NCBI GenBank assembly: GCA_946480565.1
Contig: CAMLKR010000001.1
Coordinates: 9,612 to 73,611 of the forward strand
DNA from: an uncultured Arenimonas sp.
Lineage (GTDB): Bacteria; Pseudomonadota; Gammaproteobacteria; Xanthomonadales; Xanthomonadaceae
Length of the DNA stretch: 64,000 nt
Direction: 5' to 3'
Positions 51,096-59,830 of this stretch are shown here, piece by piece; the stretch's first letter is position 1; every line of letters starts with the position of its first letter. The position numbers and the translations under genes are program-made. A model generated the notes under the pieces. The model saw only the letters and a list, made by a program, of their open reading frames with translations. It searched no databases and was not told the DNA's origin.

Positions 51096-52345
51096 CAGGG
51101 CGGGAGCAGGGGGATGCCGTGTTCGTTGCGGTGTTCGGCGACGGCCTGGTCGGCGATCTGCTCGCGCAGGCTGCGGCCACCCAGCGCCAGCGGCGCGTCG
51201 CCGCGGGCCAGGCGCAGGGCGTTGGCGTAGGCGATCTGGGCGCGGGCCGGGTCTTCCTGCGCGGTCCAGGCGTGGCCCAGCAGCTCCCAGGCCTCGGCGC
51301 CGGCGCCCTGGGCAAGCGCCCGATGCAGATAGTCCTCGGCCTTGCCCCATAGTTTCTGTTCGCGGCACAGCTGGCCCAACGTGACCAGCAGGGCCGGGCT
51401 GTTCGCATGCGCCGCCAGCCAGCCTTCGGCGCGGCCCAGGCGCGAGCCGCCGTCGCGGCCGCCCGGAAGCTGGCCATAGAGCCGGGCCAGGTCTTCGTCC
51501 CAGCCGGCATCCAGCGCCGCGGCGACAGCCTGCAGCCCGTATTCGTCGAGGTTGAGCTGGGCCGCGCGCCGGGCGAAGGCCGCCGCCACCGGCGCCGCCA
51601 GGTGCAGGCGCTGCGGCAGCGCCTGCCAGCGCTGCATCAGGATGTCGGCCTGCGGCGCCTGGGCCAGGCCCGCGGCGGTGAGTTCGAGTTCGAGCTGGGC
51701 CAGGGTCTCCGGCGGCAGCGCCTGGTCGCGGCGCAGCGCGTTGAGCGGCGCCTGCGCCTCCGGCGCGCGACCGGCGCCGGCCAGTGCCCGCGCCTGCAGC
51801 AGCAGCCCGCGCGGCGGCAGGGGGGCGCCTGCGCTGGCCAGGGCCGCCAGGGTTTCCTCGTGGCGGCCGGCCTCGGCCAGGCGCGCGGCCTGTTCCAGCG
51901 CGGCGGCCTGCGGATCGTGGGCCAGCAGGGCCGCCTGGTGGCGCGCCGCCGCCTCCACGTCGCCGCGGGTGATCGCGGCCCGGTGCGCAGCCAGCAGGGC
52001 GGCGCTGCGCAGGTCCTCGTCCTCGGCCGCACGGGCCAGCAGCGACTCGGCCCGGGCCCAGCGGCCCTGGTGCAGGGCCTGCAGGCCGCTGACCAGGCGG
52101 TTGCGGGCCTGCCGGCGCGCGTGCCGCTGCCAGGCGCGCAGCGGCAGCCGCAGCAGCCACCACAGCGCCCACAGCAGGAACCACAGCAGGCCCCAGGCCA
52201 GCAGGAAATACGCCAGCGTGGTGGTGTAGGTCAGGCCGCGGAAGCGCACGACCACGTCGCCCAGGTCCTGCGAGAACCAGTGCCAGGCCAGCGCGCCGCT
52301 GACCGCCAGCGCCAGCCACAGCAGCAGGGTCCGGTAGAGGTTCAC
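51095..52345 (-). CDS. hemY: HemY-type haem biosynthesis-associated protein
   Basis: This 416-residue protein begins at GTG 52345 (VNLYRTLLLW), overlapping the hemX stop (GTGA). Two N-terminal membrane helices (residues ~5-22 and 42-65) are followed by TPR-like repeats rich in Ala and Leu (ALLAAHRAAITRGD, then LLVTLGQLCREQKLWGKAEDYL by its ends). This is the HemY_N plus TPR layout encoded with hemD and hemX in gammaproteobacteria. It is thought to scaffold, not to be an oxidase. Its last codons abut the REP-like element. Confidence 0.88.
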   Translation of the reverse strand: MNLYRTLLLWLALAVSGALAWHWFSQDLGDVVVRFRGLTYTTTLAYFLLAWGLLWFLLWALWWLLRLPLRAWQRHARRQARNRLVSGLQALHQGRWARAESLLARAAEDEDLRSAALLAAHRAAITRGDVEAAARHQAALLAHDPQAAALEQAARLAEAGRHEETLAALASAGAPLPPRGLLLQARALAGAGRAPEAQAPLNALRRDQALPPETLAQLELELTAAGLAQAPQADILMQRWQALPQRLHLAAPVAAAFARRAAQLNLDEYGLQAVAAALDAGWDEDLARLYGQLPGGRDGGSRLGRAEGWLAAHANSPALLVTLGQLCREQKLWGKAEDYLHRALAQGAGAEAWELLGHAWTAQEDPARAQIAYANALRLARGDAPLALGGRSLREQIADQAVAEHRNEHGIPLLPP

Positions 52346-53382
52346 CGCGATGCGCCCCGGCCCTGGCGCAGGTCGCGCAGCTGCTGCAGGCCGGCGCCCT
52401 GCACCGGCAGGTCCGGCGTAAGCGACAGCCGGCCGAGCTCGAGCAGGCGGCCGCGGCGCTCCTGCAGTGCGTCGTTTTCGGCATAGAGGCGGCGCAGCCA
52501 CTGGTCGATGCGCTGCAGGCCGGCGCGGAAGCCGGCTTCGTCGCGGCGGTCGAGGGCGGTGCGGGCCAGGGCCAGCTCCAGGCCTAGCGCGGCCTCGCCG
52601 GTGGCGCGGTCGGCGGGTGAGATCAGGTCCTGGGTGCTGCTGGGCCGGATCTGCACCACCGCGTCGAGCAGCCGCTGCCAGCCCGAGCCCGTTCCGCCGC
52701 CGACGCGCGGCGCACCGGGCGCGCGGCTGGCCAGGGTCGGCAGGCTGGCTTGCAGGGCGTCGAGTTCACCGGCGGCGATGCGGCGCGGGTCGGCCGGCAG
52801 CGCGCGCAGGGCCGAGAGTTCCTGGCCCAGGGTCTGGCGCAGGTTGATGAACTGCGGATCGGTGAGCGGCGCCAGGGTGTCGCGCGCCATCGCGGTGGCG
52901 CGGATCGCGCCCTCGATGTCGCCGGCGATCACCAGCCGGGCCTGGGCCAGGCTCAGCAGCAGCTCCACCTCGTCCAGGCGCAGCGCTTCGCGGCCTTCGC
53001 TGGCCTGGGACGATAGCTCGCGCAGGTTGTCCTCCAGGATGGCCGCGCGCTGGCCGACGCCCAGCACCTCGTCGCGCAGCAGGCCGGTGCGCGCGCGGGT
53101 GTCGCTGAGCTTCTGCTCGATGTTCTGCTGGTTCCGGCGCAGCGACACCAGGGCCTGCTCGGCGTCGAGCAGGCGCGCATCCAGGGCCTCCGGGCTCAGG
53201 TCCGGCCCTTCCTCGGCGGCGGGACGCAGCGTCGGCCAGGCGCGCCAGGCCCCGTAGGCGGCCGCGGCCAGCACCAGCAAAAGCAGCAGCCAGCCCAAGG
53301 CGCCGAAGCGGCGGCGGGCGGTCGGGGTCTCGGGGGTTTCGTCCAGCACGGTGTCCATGACCGAAAGAGAACGCGAATTCAC
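52342..53382 (-). CDS. hemX: HemX-type uroporphyrinogen-III C-methyltransferase-annotated membrane protein
   Basis: This 346-residue protein starts at GTG 53382, which has AGGA 7 bases upstream; the ATG 53358 eight codons later lacks one. A membrane helix (LGWLLLLLVLAAAAYGAW) follows a basic N-terminus. Coiled-coil segments (LLDAEQALVSLRRNQQNIEQKL by ends LLDAEQ, NIEQKL) lead to a helical domain with LLSLAQARLVIAGD and DPQFINLRQTL. The hemX family in hemD-X-Y operons is often mis-named a methyltransferase. It ends overlapping hemY. Confidence 0.87.
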   Translation of the reverse strand: MNSRSLSVMDTVLDETPETPTARRRFGALGWLLLLLVLAAAAYGAWRAWPTLRPAAEEGPDLSPEALDARLLDAEQALVSLRRNQQNIEQKLSDTRARTGLLRDEVLGVGQRAAILEDNLRELSSQASEGREALRLDEVELLLSLAQARLVIAGDIEGAIRATAMARDTLAPLTDPQFINLRQTLGQELSALRALPADPRRIAAGELDALQASLPTLASRAPGAPRVGGGTGSGWQRLLDAVVQIRPSSTQDLISPADRATGEAALGLELALARTALDRRDEAGFRAGLQRIDQWLRRLYAENDALQERRGRLLELGRLSLTPDLPVQGAGLQQLRDLRQGRGASR

Positions 53383-53390
53383 GCGCAATC

Positions 53391-54170
53391 CTACCGGAAG
53401 CGCCCCTGGGCCACATCGGCGGCCAGCGCGGCGAGCATGCGCGAGGGGATGGCGCTGGCGGCCGTGACGATGGCCTCGAAACCCCGCGCGGCCAGCATCA
53501 CGGCCAGCCGCGGGCTGCTGGCCACGGCCGGGCGGGCGCGCAGGCGCTCGCGGTCGGCGGCCGGCAGGGGCGTCCAGAGCACGTCGAAGGCTTCGGCGCT
53601 GCTCACCAGCAGGGCGCAGGTGGGCGGCGCGTCCAGGGCCGCGCGCAGGCGATCGACGCGCGGCGGCGCGGCCTCGCGCCGGTACACCGGAGCCAGGTGC
53701 ACGCGGGCGCCTCGGTGCGCGAGGGTTTCGGCGATCACGCCGCGGCCGCCGGGTGCCGTCACCAGGCCGACGTCGCGGCCGGCCACCTGTTCCAGCGCCG
53801 GTAGCGCCAGCAGCGCTTCGGAATCGGCGCGGCCTTCCGGCACCATCGCATCGCGCACGCCGCTGCGGCGCAGCGCGGCCGCGGTGCCGGCGCCAACGGC
53901 CAGCCAGCGCTGCCCTGGCCGCGGCCGCAGCGGTGCCTGGCGGACGGCGAAACGCACCGCGGCCGGACTGGTGAACACGACGTCGTCGCAGGCCAGCGCC
54001 GCCGCCAGCGCGACGCCGGCATCCAGCGCCGCCAGCCGCAGCGTCGACAGCGGGATGACGCGCGCGCCGTGCGCCGCCGCCGCGCGCCGCACCGGCGCGT
54101 GGCCTCCCGAAGGGCGCAGCGAGATGACGTACCATCCCGCCAGCGCTGGTGCGGACCGTGGCTGTTTCAT
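53391..54170 (-). CDS. hemD: Uroporphyrinogen-III synthase
   Basis: This 259-residue protein (start MKQPRSAPAL at 54170) has the two-lobe HemD fold: GWYVISLRPSGGHAP opens it, VVFTSPAAVRFAV, WLAVGAGTAAALRRSGV, GLVTAPGGRGVIAETLAHRGARV (by ends) and LLVSSAEAFDVLW follow. It cyclises hydroxymethylbilane to uroporphyrinogen III, on the path to haem. It is the first gene of hemD-hemX-hemY; hemC is not in view. Sequence conservation in this family is low, but the context makes it firm. Confidence 0.93.
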   Translation of the reverse strand: MKQPRSAPALAGWYVISLRPSGGHAPVRRAAAAHGARVIPLSTLRLAALDAGVALAAALACDDVVFTSPAAVRFAVRQAPLRPRPGQRWLAVGAGTAAALRRSGVRDAMVPEGRADSEALLALPALEQVAGRDVGLVTAPGGRGVIAETLAHRGARVHLAPVYRREAAPPRVDRLRAALDAPPTCALLVSSAEAFDVLWTPLPAADRERLRARPAVASSPRLAVMLAARGFEAIVTAASAIPSRMLAALAADVAQGRFR

Positions 54171-54223
54171 GGCGCCAGCTTCGCACAGCCTTCCTGGAAA
54201 CCGCATCCCCAGAGCCTGCACGC

Positions 54224-54676
54224 ATGCCGGACCCGATCGACGCCCTCAACGCCCACTACCAGGCGATGCCGCCGGTGGCGGCCATGCGCATCCGCGCCAC
54301 CGCCTTCGACGGCGACCGCCTGCAGCTGCACGCGCCGCTGGCCGCGAACGTCAACGACAAGGACTGCGCCTTCGGCGGCAGCTTGGCCAGCCTGATGACG
54401 CTCGCCGGCTGGGGCCTGCTGACGCTGAAGCTGCAGCAGGCCGGGCTGCAGGCCGAGGTCTATGTCGCCGACAGCCAGCTGCGCTATCTGCGCCCGCTGT
54501 ATGCCGACCTGCGCGGCGACGCGGCGCTGGCGCCGGACGTGGACTGGGACGCGGTGCTGCGCGCGTTCCGCGACCGTGGACGGGCGCGGGCCAGCATCCT
54601 GGCCTGGGTGCACGGCCCCGAGGGCGAGGTGGTGGCCGAGCTCGAGGCCCGCTTCGCCCTGCTGCGCCCGGCCTGA
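54224..54676 (+). CDS. YiiD C-terminal-like thioesterase
   Basis: This 150-residue protein has a hot-dog fold. It shows MPPVAAMRIRATAFDGDRLQLHAPLAANVNDKDCAFGGS (by ends MPPVAAMRI, NVNDKDCAFGGS), then LMTLAGWGLLTLKLQ and LRYLRPL. The N-D-K-x-x-A-F-G-G-S segment is typical of the putative thioesterases annotated as the YiiD C-terminal domain. It would cleave acyl-thioesters. It is divergent from hemD with 53 bases between. Confidence 0.87.
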   Translation: MPDPIDALNAHYQAMPPVAAMRIRATAFDGDRLQLHAPLAANVNDKDCAFGGSLASLMTLAGWGLLTLKLQQAGLQAEVYVADSQLRYLRPLYADLRGDAALAPDVDWDAVLRAFRDRGRARASILAWVHGPEGEVVAELEARFALLRPA

Positions 54677-54709
54677 TGCCGCGCCGGCGGCTTTGTGCAT
54701 AATGCGGCC

Positions 54710-55129
54710 ATGACCAGTCCCCGCCTGTTCCGTGTCCTCGCCCTGCTCCTGCTGGTGCTGCTGACCGCCTGCGGTTCGATGGGTGGGCAGCGCAGTCCGC
54801 GCGATCAGATGCTCTACCACTACGTCAGCGCGATCCGCTGGAGCGACTTCGACAAGGCGGTCGCCTTCATCGACCCGAAGGTGCTGGAGGAACGCCCGGT
54901 CACTTCGTTCGACCTGGAGCGCTACAAGCAGTTCCAGGTCTCGGGTTACGACGTGCGGTCGGGCAACGAGCCGGCCGAGGGCGAATACGAGCAGGTGGTC
55001 GAGATCCGCTTCGTCAACCGCCACACCCAGGTCGAGAAGATCGTCACCGACCGCCAGCACTGGCGCTACGACGCCGAGGCCAAGCGCTGGTGGCTGACCA
55101 CCGGCCTGCCCCGGCTCGACGGCGGCTGA
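54710..55129 (+). CDS. Hypothetical lipoprotein
   Basis: This 139-residue protein starts MTSPRLFRVLALLLLVLLTACGS (by ends MTSPRLFRV, LLTACGS). The lipobox LTAC predicts lipidation at the Cys. The mature part has an NTF2-like look (MLYHYVSAIRWSDFDKAVAFI, then QVVEIRFVNRHTQ and HWRYDAEAKRWWL). The function is unknown. The start at 54710 is preferred to the upstream ATG 54695, which would push the signal peptide inwards. Confidence 0.78.
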   Translation: MTSPRLFRVLALLLLVLLTACGSMGGQRSPRDQMLYHYVSAIRWSDFDKAVAFIDPKVLEERPVTSFDLERYKQFQVSGYDVRSGNEPAEGEYEQVVEIRFVNRHTQVEKIVTDRQHWRYDAEAKRWWLTTGLPRLDGG

Positions 55130-55196
55130 TCGGGTTTTGCCCCGGGCGGCGGCGGCGCCCATAATGCCGGCCCCGCTGCCCGGAACCGCTTCCGCC

Positions 55197-55628
55197 ATGG
55201 ATCGCCTGCTCGACGTCGCCCAAGCCAATCCCATCCTTTCGCTGGCCCTGCTGGGCCTGACCCTGGCGATCGTCTACACCGAGATCCGGCGCCTGTTCCG
55301 CGGCTACAAGGCGGTCAGCCCGGCCCAGCTGACCGAGCTGATCAACCGCGAGGACGCCCTGGTGCTGGACCTGCGCGGGCAGGCCGATTTCGAGAAGGGC
55401 CACATCATCGGCGCCAGGCACGTGCTGCCCAGCCAGATCGAGCCCGAGGGCAAGCTGCTGGCCAAGGCCAAGGAGTCGCCGGTGGTGCTGGTCTGCGCCG
55501 CCGGCATCACCGCATCGGCCGCCGCGGAGAAGCTGGTGAAGGCCGGCTTCAAGCGCGTGGGCGTGCTCGACGGCGGCATCGGCGGCTGGCAGTCCGCCGG
55601 CCTGCCGCTGGCCAAGGGCCGGGCCTGA
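55197..55628 (+). CDS. Membrane-anchored rhodanese-like protein
   Basis: This 143-residue protein has an N-terminal membrane helix ([23 protein letters not shown]). A single rhodanese domain shows [24 protein letters not shown] (by ends) and the active loop [13 protein letters not shown] with the catalytic Cys. The loop differs from the usual CRTG, so sulphur-transfer specificity may differ. Upstream of secB, this is the familiar rhodanese-(glutaredoxin)-secB-gpsA order, here without a grxC gene. Confidence 0.88.
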   Translation: MDRLLDVAQANPILSLALLGLTLAIVYTEIRRLFRGYKAVSPAQLTELINREDALVLDLRGQADFEKGHIIGARHVLPSQIEPEGKLLAKAKESPVVLVCAAGITASAAAEKLVKAGFKRVGVLDGGIGGWQSAGLPLAKGRA

Positions 55629-55692
55629 CCGCGCCGGGCGTGCGATAATCGCCGCCCTTTCACCGACTTTCCCCAATTCCGGAGTTGCCGTC

Positions 55693-56190
55693 ATGGCCGA
55701 GCAGAACAATGGTGCCGCTGGCGCCGAGCAGGCGCAGTTCACCATCCAGAAGATCTACGTCAAGGACGTGTCCTTCGAGGTCCCGGGCGCGCCGCAGATC
55801 TTCAACGAGCCCGGCCAGCCCAACCTCGAGCTCAACCTCAACCAGAAGGTCGGCCGCGTCGCCGAGGGCGTGTTCGAAGTCGCGCTGGGCATCACCCTGA
55901 CCTGCAAGCTGGGCGAGAAGACCGTGTACCTGGCGGAAGTGGAGCAGGCCGGCCTGTTCGGCCTGGCCGGCTTCGACGACCGCACCCTGGACATGATGCT
56001 CGGCACGTACTGCCCGAACGTGCTGTTCCCCTACGCCCGCCAGGCCATCGGCGACCTGGTCGCGCAGGGCGGCTTCCCGCCGTTCTACCTGCAGCCGATC
56101 AACTTCGAGGCGCTGTATGCCGAGGGCCTGCGCCGCCGCGCCGAAGCCGCCCAGGGCGGTGGTCCGGCGCTCGAGGCCGGCAACGCCTGA
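55693..56190 (+). CDS. secB: Protein-export chaperone SecB
   Basis: This 165-residue protein matches SecB throughout: [47 protein letters not shown] (both by ends), [29 protein letters not shown] (20 residues) and [25 protein letters not shown] by ends. The tetramer keeps preproteins unfolded and passes them to SecA. GGAG precedes the ATG. It lies between rhodanese and gpsA in one transcript, with 13 bases to gpsA. Confidence 0.97.
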   Translation: MAEQNNGAAGAEQAQFTIQKIYVKDVSFEVPGAPQIFNEPGQPNLELNLNQKVGRVAEGVFEVALGITLTCKLGEKTVYLAEVEQAGLFGLAGFDDRTLDMMLGTYCPNVLFPYARQAIGDLVAQGGFPPFYLQPINFEALYAEGLRRRAEAAQGGGPALEAGNA

Positions 56191-56203
56191 TCCCGCGGCG
56201 GCG

Positions 56204-57229
56204 ATGAGCACCGCAAAACCGGCGGTCGCCGTGCTCGGGAGTGGCTCCTGGGGCACGGCGCTGGCGTCGCTGATCGCACGCAACGGCCATCCGACCACGA
56301 TCTGGGGCCGGGACCCGGGCCAGATCGCGTCCATCAACGGCCAGCACGAGAACACCCGCTACCTGCCCGGCGTGCCCCTGCCCGATTCGCTGGTCGCCAC
56401 CGGCGACCTGGCGGCCGCGGTGGCCGGTGCCGACCTGGTGCTGGTGGTCACGCCCAGCCACGCCTTCACGGAAACCCTGAAGGCGCTGGCGCCGCACCGG
56501 CGCGCGAACGCCGGCGTGGCGTGGGCCACCAAGGGCTTCGAGCCGGGCTCGGGCCGCTTCCTGCACGAGGTCGCCGGCGACGTGCTGGGCCACGGCGTGC
56601 CGCTGGCCATCGTCACCGGCCCGTCCTTCGCCAAGGAAGTCGCGCAGGGCCTGCCCACGGCCGTCACCGTGCACTCGGACGACGAGGCGTTCGCGCTGGA
56701 CGTGGCCGAGACCCTGCACGGCCCGACCTTCCGCGCCTACACCGGCAACGACATGCTCGGCGCCGAGCTCGGCGGCGCGATGAAGAACGTGCTGGCGGTC
56801 GCCACCGGCGTCGCCGATGGCATGAATCTGGGCCTGAACGCCCGCGCCGGGCTGATCACGCGCGGCCTCAACGAGATGCTGCGGCTCAACGTCGCGCTGG
56901 GCGGCCGTGCGGAAACGCTGATGGGCCTGGCCGGCCTGGGCGACCTGGTGCTGACCAGCACCGGCGACCTGTCGCGCAACCGCCGCCTGGGCCTGGCCCT
57001 GGGCCGCGGCCAGTCGATCAGGGAAGCGGTGGCCGCGATCGGCCAGGTGGTCGAGTCGGTGCAGACCGCCGACGAGGTGATGCGCCTGGCCGAACGCCAC
57101 GGCATCGAGCTGCCGATCTCCCAGCTGGTGCGCGAGGTGCTGCACGAGCGCATCACCCCCGTCGAGGGCCTCAAGCGCCTGCTGTCCCGCGAACAGAAGC
57201 CCGAATACCCCGAAGGCCTGTTCGAATAG
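56204..57229 (+). CDS. gpsA: Glycerol-3-phosphate dehydrogenase [NAD(P)+]
   Basis: This 341-residue protein has the N-terminal [10 protein letters not shown] dinucleotide motif, [36 protein letters not shown], the catalytic lysine in [12 protein letters not shown] and [23 protein letters not shown] (by ends). It reduces dihydroxyacetone phosphate to sn-glycerol 3-phosphate for phospholipids. ATG 56204 is chosen over a longer frame from 56117 that overlaps secB. A strong terminator follows 20 bases after the stop. Confidence 0.97.
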   Translation: MSTAKPAVAVLGSGSWGTALASLIARNGHPTTIWGRDPGQIASINGQHENTRYLPGVPLPDSLVATGDLAAAVAGADLVLVVTPSHAFTETLKALAPHRRANAGVAWATKGFEPGSGRFLHEVAGDVLGHGVPLAIVTGPSFAKEVAQGLPTAVTVHSDDEAFALDVAETLHGPTFRAYTGNDMLGAELGGAMKNVLAVATGVADGMNLGLNARAGLITRGLNEMLRLNVALGGRAETLMGLAGLGDLVLTSTGDLSRNRRLGLALGRGQSIREAVAAIGQVVESVQTADEVMRLAERHGIELPISQLVREVLHERITPVEGLKRLLSREQKPEYPEGLFE

Positions 57230-57249
57230 CGGATTCCGCCCCGCGGATG

Positions 57250-57278
57250 AAAAAAAGCCCGGCCGGAGCCGGGCTTTT
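57250..57278. terminator. Bidirectional intrinsic terminator
   Basis: The stem AGCCCGGC (57256-57263) / GCCGGGCT (57268-57275) has the loop CGGA. It is flanked by A-run on the left and T-run (TTTT) on the right, so it can end gpsA (+) and the convergent outer-membrane gene (-). Confidence 0.9.
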
Positions 57279-57300
57279 CCTTTCTGCGTGGAGCGGTGGA

Positions 57301-57858
57301 TCAGAAGCTGGCGCGCACGCCGACCAGGTAGGTCTCGCCGTCGTCGCCGAACTCGGCTTCGCCGGTGATGCCCCAGGTCTGGGTCAGCTTGTACTGGGCG
57401 CCGACGGTGCCGCTGAAGTCGCCGCTGAAGTCGCTGCCGTCGTAGTAGTTGGCCTTGATCAGGCCCTCGAACTTGTCGGTGAACGAACCGCGCACGCCGA
57501 CCGAGGTGCGGAAGCCGTCGATCTTGGCGAAGTCCAGGTCGGCGCGGGAGTGGGCGATCTCGGCGATCAGGTCGGCGTTCTCGCCGATGTCGTGGGCGTA
57601 GCCCAGGCCGATGTCGGTGGTGTCGGCGTCGATGTTGGTGTCGTCCACTTCGATCTGCGAGTAGCCGCCGAACACGTAGAAGCCCGACTGGCCGAACTCG
57701 TAGGAACCGCGCAGGCCGAAGCCGTCGGCGTCGATGTTGTTGTCGCCCTGCGAGTTCAGGTAGTCGCCTTCGACGTAGGTGTAGCTGAGCTTGTCGTCGG
57801 CCTGCGCCGCGAAGGGAACGATGGCGACCAGGGCCAGGGCAAGAAGGGAACGCTTCAT
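57301..57858 (-). CDS. Ax21-like outer-membrane beta-barrel protein
   Basis: This 185-residue protein has a signal peptide (residues 1-20, ending AAQA), then DKLSYTYVEGDYLNSQGD and alternating strands (GFGLRGSYEFGQSGFYVFGGYSQI by ends, DTTDIGLGYAHDIGENADLI) to the C-terminal Phe of VGVRASF, the usual sorting signal. This is the Ax21 family of xanthomonads, small outer-membrane barrels once thought to be secreted signals. AAAAAAGGAAGTTCACC precedes the ATG. The function is structural or unknown. Confidence 0.9.
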   Translation of the reverse strand: MKRSLLALALVAIVPFAAQADDKLSYTYVEGDYLNSQGDNNIDADGFGLRGSYEFGQSGFYVFGGYSQIEVDDTNIDADTTDIGLGYAHDIGENADLIAEIAHSRADLDFAKIDGFRTSVGVRGSFTDKFEGLIKANYYDGSDFSGDFSGTVGAQYKLTQTWGITGEAEFGDDGETYLVGVRASF

Positions 57859-57974
57859 GGTGAACTTCCTTTTTTCGGTTTTGGGAACGCCCGTGGGGGA
57901 GCGCAGGGGCCGAGTATGGGAAGTTCAACGTAACGCGAGATTAACGAGGCGATGATTTTTCGCTAACCCTGTCG

Positions 57975-58448
57975 TCAGTCATGCGTCGCCGCGCCGGCGT
58001 AGTCGAGCTGGCGCCATGCCTCGAACACCGCGACCGCGACCGCGTTGGAAAGATTCAGGCTGCGCTGGCCCGCGCGCATCGGCAGCCGGAGCCTGTTTTC
58101 CGCGGGAATCCGCGCGATCACCTCGGCCGGGAGGCCTCGGGTTTCCGGTCCGAACAGGAAGGCGTCGTTGCGCGCGTAGGCGACGCGGTCGAATCTTTTT
58201 TCGCAACGTGCGCTGAACGCGAACAGCCGCGGCGCGTTCAGGAAACGCAGGCAGTCGTCCAGCGTGGCGTGGCGGTGCACGCGCGCGAACTCGTGGTAGT
58301 CCAGGCCGGCGCGACGCAGCCTGGCGTCGTCGAGGTCGAAGCCCAGCGGCTCGACCAGGTGCAGTCCGGCGCCGGTGTTGGCGCACAGCCGGATGATGTT
58401 GCCGGTGTTGGGCGGGATCTCGGGCTGGAACAGGATGACGTTGAGCAT
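57975..58448 (-). CDS. trmL: tRNA (cytidine(34)-2'-O)-methyltransferase
   Basis: This 157-residue protein begins MLNVILFQPEIPPNTGNIIRLCANTG, the signature start of TrmL (by ends MLNVILFQPEIPPN, LCANTG). The SPOUT knot motifs are FLFGPETRGLP and AGQRSLNLSNAVAVAVFE. It methylates the wobble ribose of two leucine tRNAs, as a dimer with S-adenosylmethionine. It stands alone, between the Ax21-like gene and a small periplasmic protein. Confidence 0.95.
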   Translation of the reverse strand: MLNVILFQPEIPPNTGNIIRLCANTGAGLHLVEPLGFDLDDARLRRAGLDYHEFARVHRHATLDDCLRFLNAPRLFAFSARCEKRFDRVAYARNDAFLFGPETRGLPAEVIARIPAENRLRLPMRAGQRSLNLSNAVAVAVFEAWRQLDYAGAATHD

Positions 58449-58472
58449 GCGCCGATTATCGGCACAGACGCC

Positions 58473-58706
58473 TCAGCCCGCGCAGTGCAGCCGGCGGCTG
58501 ATCAGGCCCAGGTCGCCGGGCATGCGCGCCAGGCCGAGGCGGCCGGCCGGACGCACCGCTTCGTCGCAGTCGATGCTGTTGGCGACCAGGCGCTCCAGGC
58601 CATCGCTGACCGAGGGCGGCTCGCGGCTCACGGCCGCCAGGGCCACGGCCAGCAGGGGCAGGGCGAACAGGCTGCGGTGCAGGGGGGTGGACAGGTTCGG
58701 GCTCAT
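58473..58706 (-). CDS. Small exported hypothetical protein
   Basis: This 77-residue protein has a hydrophobic N-terminal segment (SLFALPLLAVALAAVS, residues ~12-27) that is a likely signal peptide. A polar C-terminal part has two Cys (SIDCDEAVRP, LHCAG) that could form a disulphide. GAGGAA precedes the ATG at good spacing, supporting it as real despite its length. No family is recognised. It is transcribed alone on the minus strand, 24 bases ahead of trmL. Confidence 0.62.
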   Translation of the reverse strand: MSPNLSTPLHRSLFALPLLAVALAAVSREPPSVSDGLERLVANSIDCDEAVRPAGRLGLARMPGDLGLISRRLHCAG

Positions 58707-58821
58707 GGCAGGTTCCTCGGTGGTTCGTGCCTTGGGTTCAGCAGGAACCGTGCCAGCCCGTCTATCCCTTTTATATCAATGGGTTGCCCGAAGCGCCGGG
58801 GTGTCCGCGGCTGTCCGGCCG

Positions 58822-59595
58822 CTAGGCGCGGACACGGCAGGCGGACAGCGGCGCCCGGGCGAAGTCCCGCCACTGCGGCTCGCCCGCGCCGACCGCCGGC
58901 CGGGGGAATTCGATGCGCGCCAGCAGCTGCGTGCCGCCGTCGTCGCTGCGCAGGTTGCTCAGGCCCTCGAAGCGGAGCAGGCGCCGGCTCTCGCGGCCGT
59001 AGGCCACGTCGATGTGCGGCGCGATCCAGCCCAGCCAGCCGCCCAGGCGCAGGCGGAACAGCTCCGCCGGTTCGCCGCCGAACTCCGCGGCGCCCACCCG
59101 CGACACCTTGAAGCCCAGGCTCTCCAGCCGCGCCGGCACCGCGAAACGCAGCGGCACCGATTCGCCCGCCAGCAGCGGCCGCCAGTTGCGCCGGATGAAT
59201 TCGTCGAAGCCCGCGTCCGCCACCAGCCGCGCCTCGGCGTCGAGGGGCGCGCTGCGTTCGGCCTCGCCCGCGCCTTCGCGCACCCAGACGCGCTGGACGC
59301 CGTCGCTGCGCCGCAGGCCTTCGCCGTAACCGCCGCGCGCGTCCTCCAGGCTGAAGCTGGGCGCCTGCGCCGAGGGCCGGTAATCGACGCGCTTGCGCGC
59401 GAACGGCGTGCCATCGCTGCAGCGGTACAGCACCAGCCGCTCCAACACCTGTCCGTCCTGGCGACGCACCAGGTGCTGCTCGCGATAGAGCAGCTCGTCG
59501 CTGCGCGGATCGCGCGCCAGGCCTTCCTCGAAGCTGATCGTGGCCTGCGCGGCCGGCGTGAGCAGCAGCAGCGCGAGCATTGCGGAACATCTCAT
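58822..59595 (-). CDS. Secreted hypothetical protein
   Basis: This 257-residue protein has a signal peptide (MRCSAMLALLLLTPAAQA, residues 1-18). The mature part shows SFEEGLARDPRSDELLYREQHL, DGTPFARKRVDYR, FDEFIRRNWRPLLAGESVPLRF and SRRLLRFEGLSN, all without a known catalytic motif. Most of it looks like beta strands with Arg/Asp pairs. The family is not recognised. It is divergent from the M16 protease with 235 bases between. Confidence 0.75.
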   Translation of the reverse strand: MRCSAMLALLLLTPAAQATISFEEGLARDPRSDELLYREQHLVRRQDGQVLERLVLYRCSDGTPFARKRVDYRPSAQAPSFSLEDARGGYGEGLRRSDGVQRVWVREGAGEAERSAPLDAEARLVADAGFDEFIRRNWRPLLAGESVPLRFAVPARLESLGFKVSRVGAAEFGGEPAELFRLRLGGWLGWIAPHIDVAYGRESRRLLRFEGLSNLRSDDGGTQLLARIEFPRPAVGAGEPQWRDFARAPLSACRVRA

Positions 59596-59830
59596 CGGCG
59601 CGCACTCCCTGGGCCTGCGTTCGAACGGCCGCGCCGCACCGGCGGGGCGCAGGCGCGACGCGTGAAGACGAAGATCACCTGCGCGCCACGGTTAGCGCAC
59701 GTGACCGGACGGTGGCGTGCGGTCGGTGTTTTCGTATAGCCACTATGGCCTCCGGCCTAGTGTATGGCCCGTCAAGGCAGGCTAGGATTCGGGTCCCCCG
59801 GAATTTCCGGCTGTCCTGCAAGGTATCCGA
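59596..59830. other. 235-base divergent region upstream of the M16 protease
   Basis: It holds a 22-base imperfect hairpin CACTA-(T)-GGCC-TCC-GGCC-TAGTG at 59741-59762 and a TAGGAT -10-like box near 59783. No second -35 element is clear. It probably carries promoters for both flanking genes. Confidence 0.4.

Noticed and set aside
52342..53382. HemX as a uroporphyrinogen-III methyltransferase
   Set aside because: The SAM-binding methyltransferase motifs are absent; the name is inherited from neighbouring-gene annotation.
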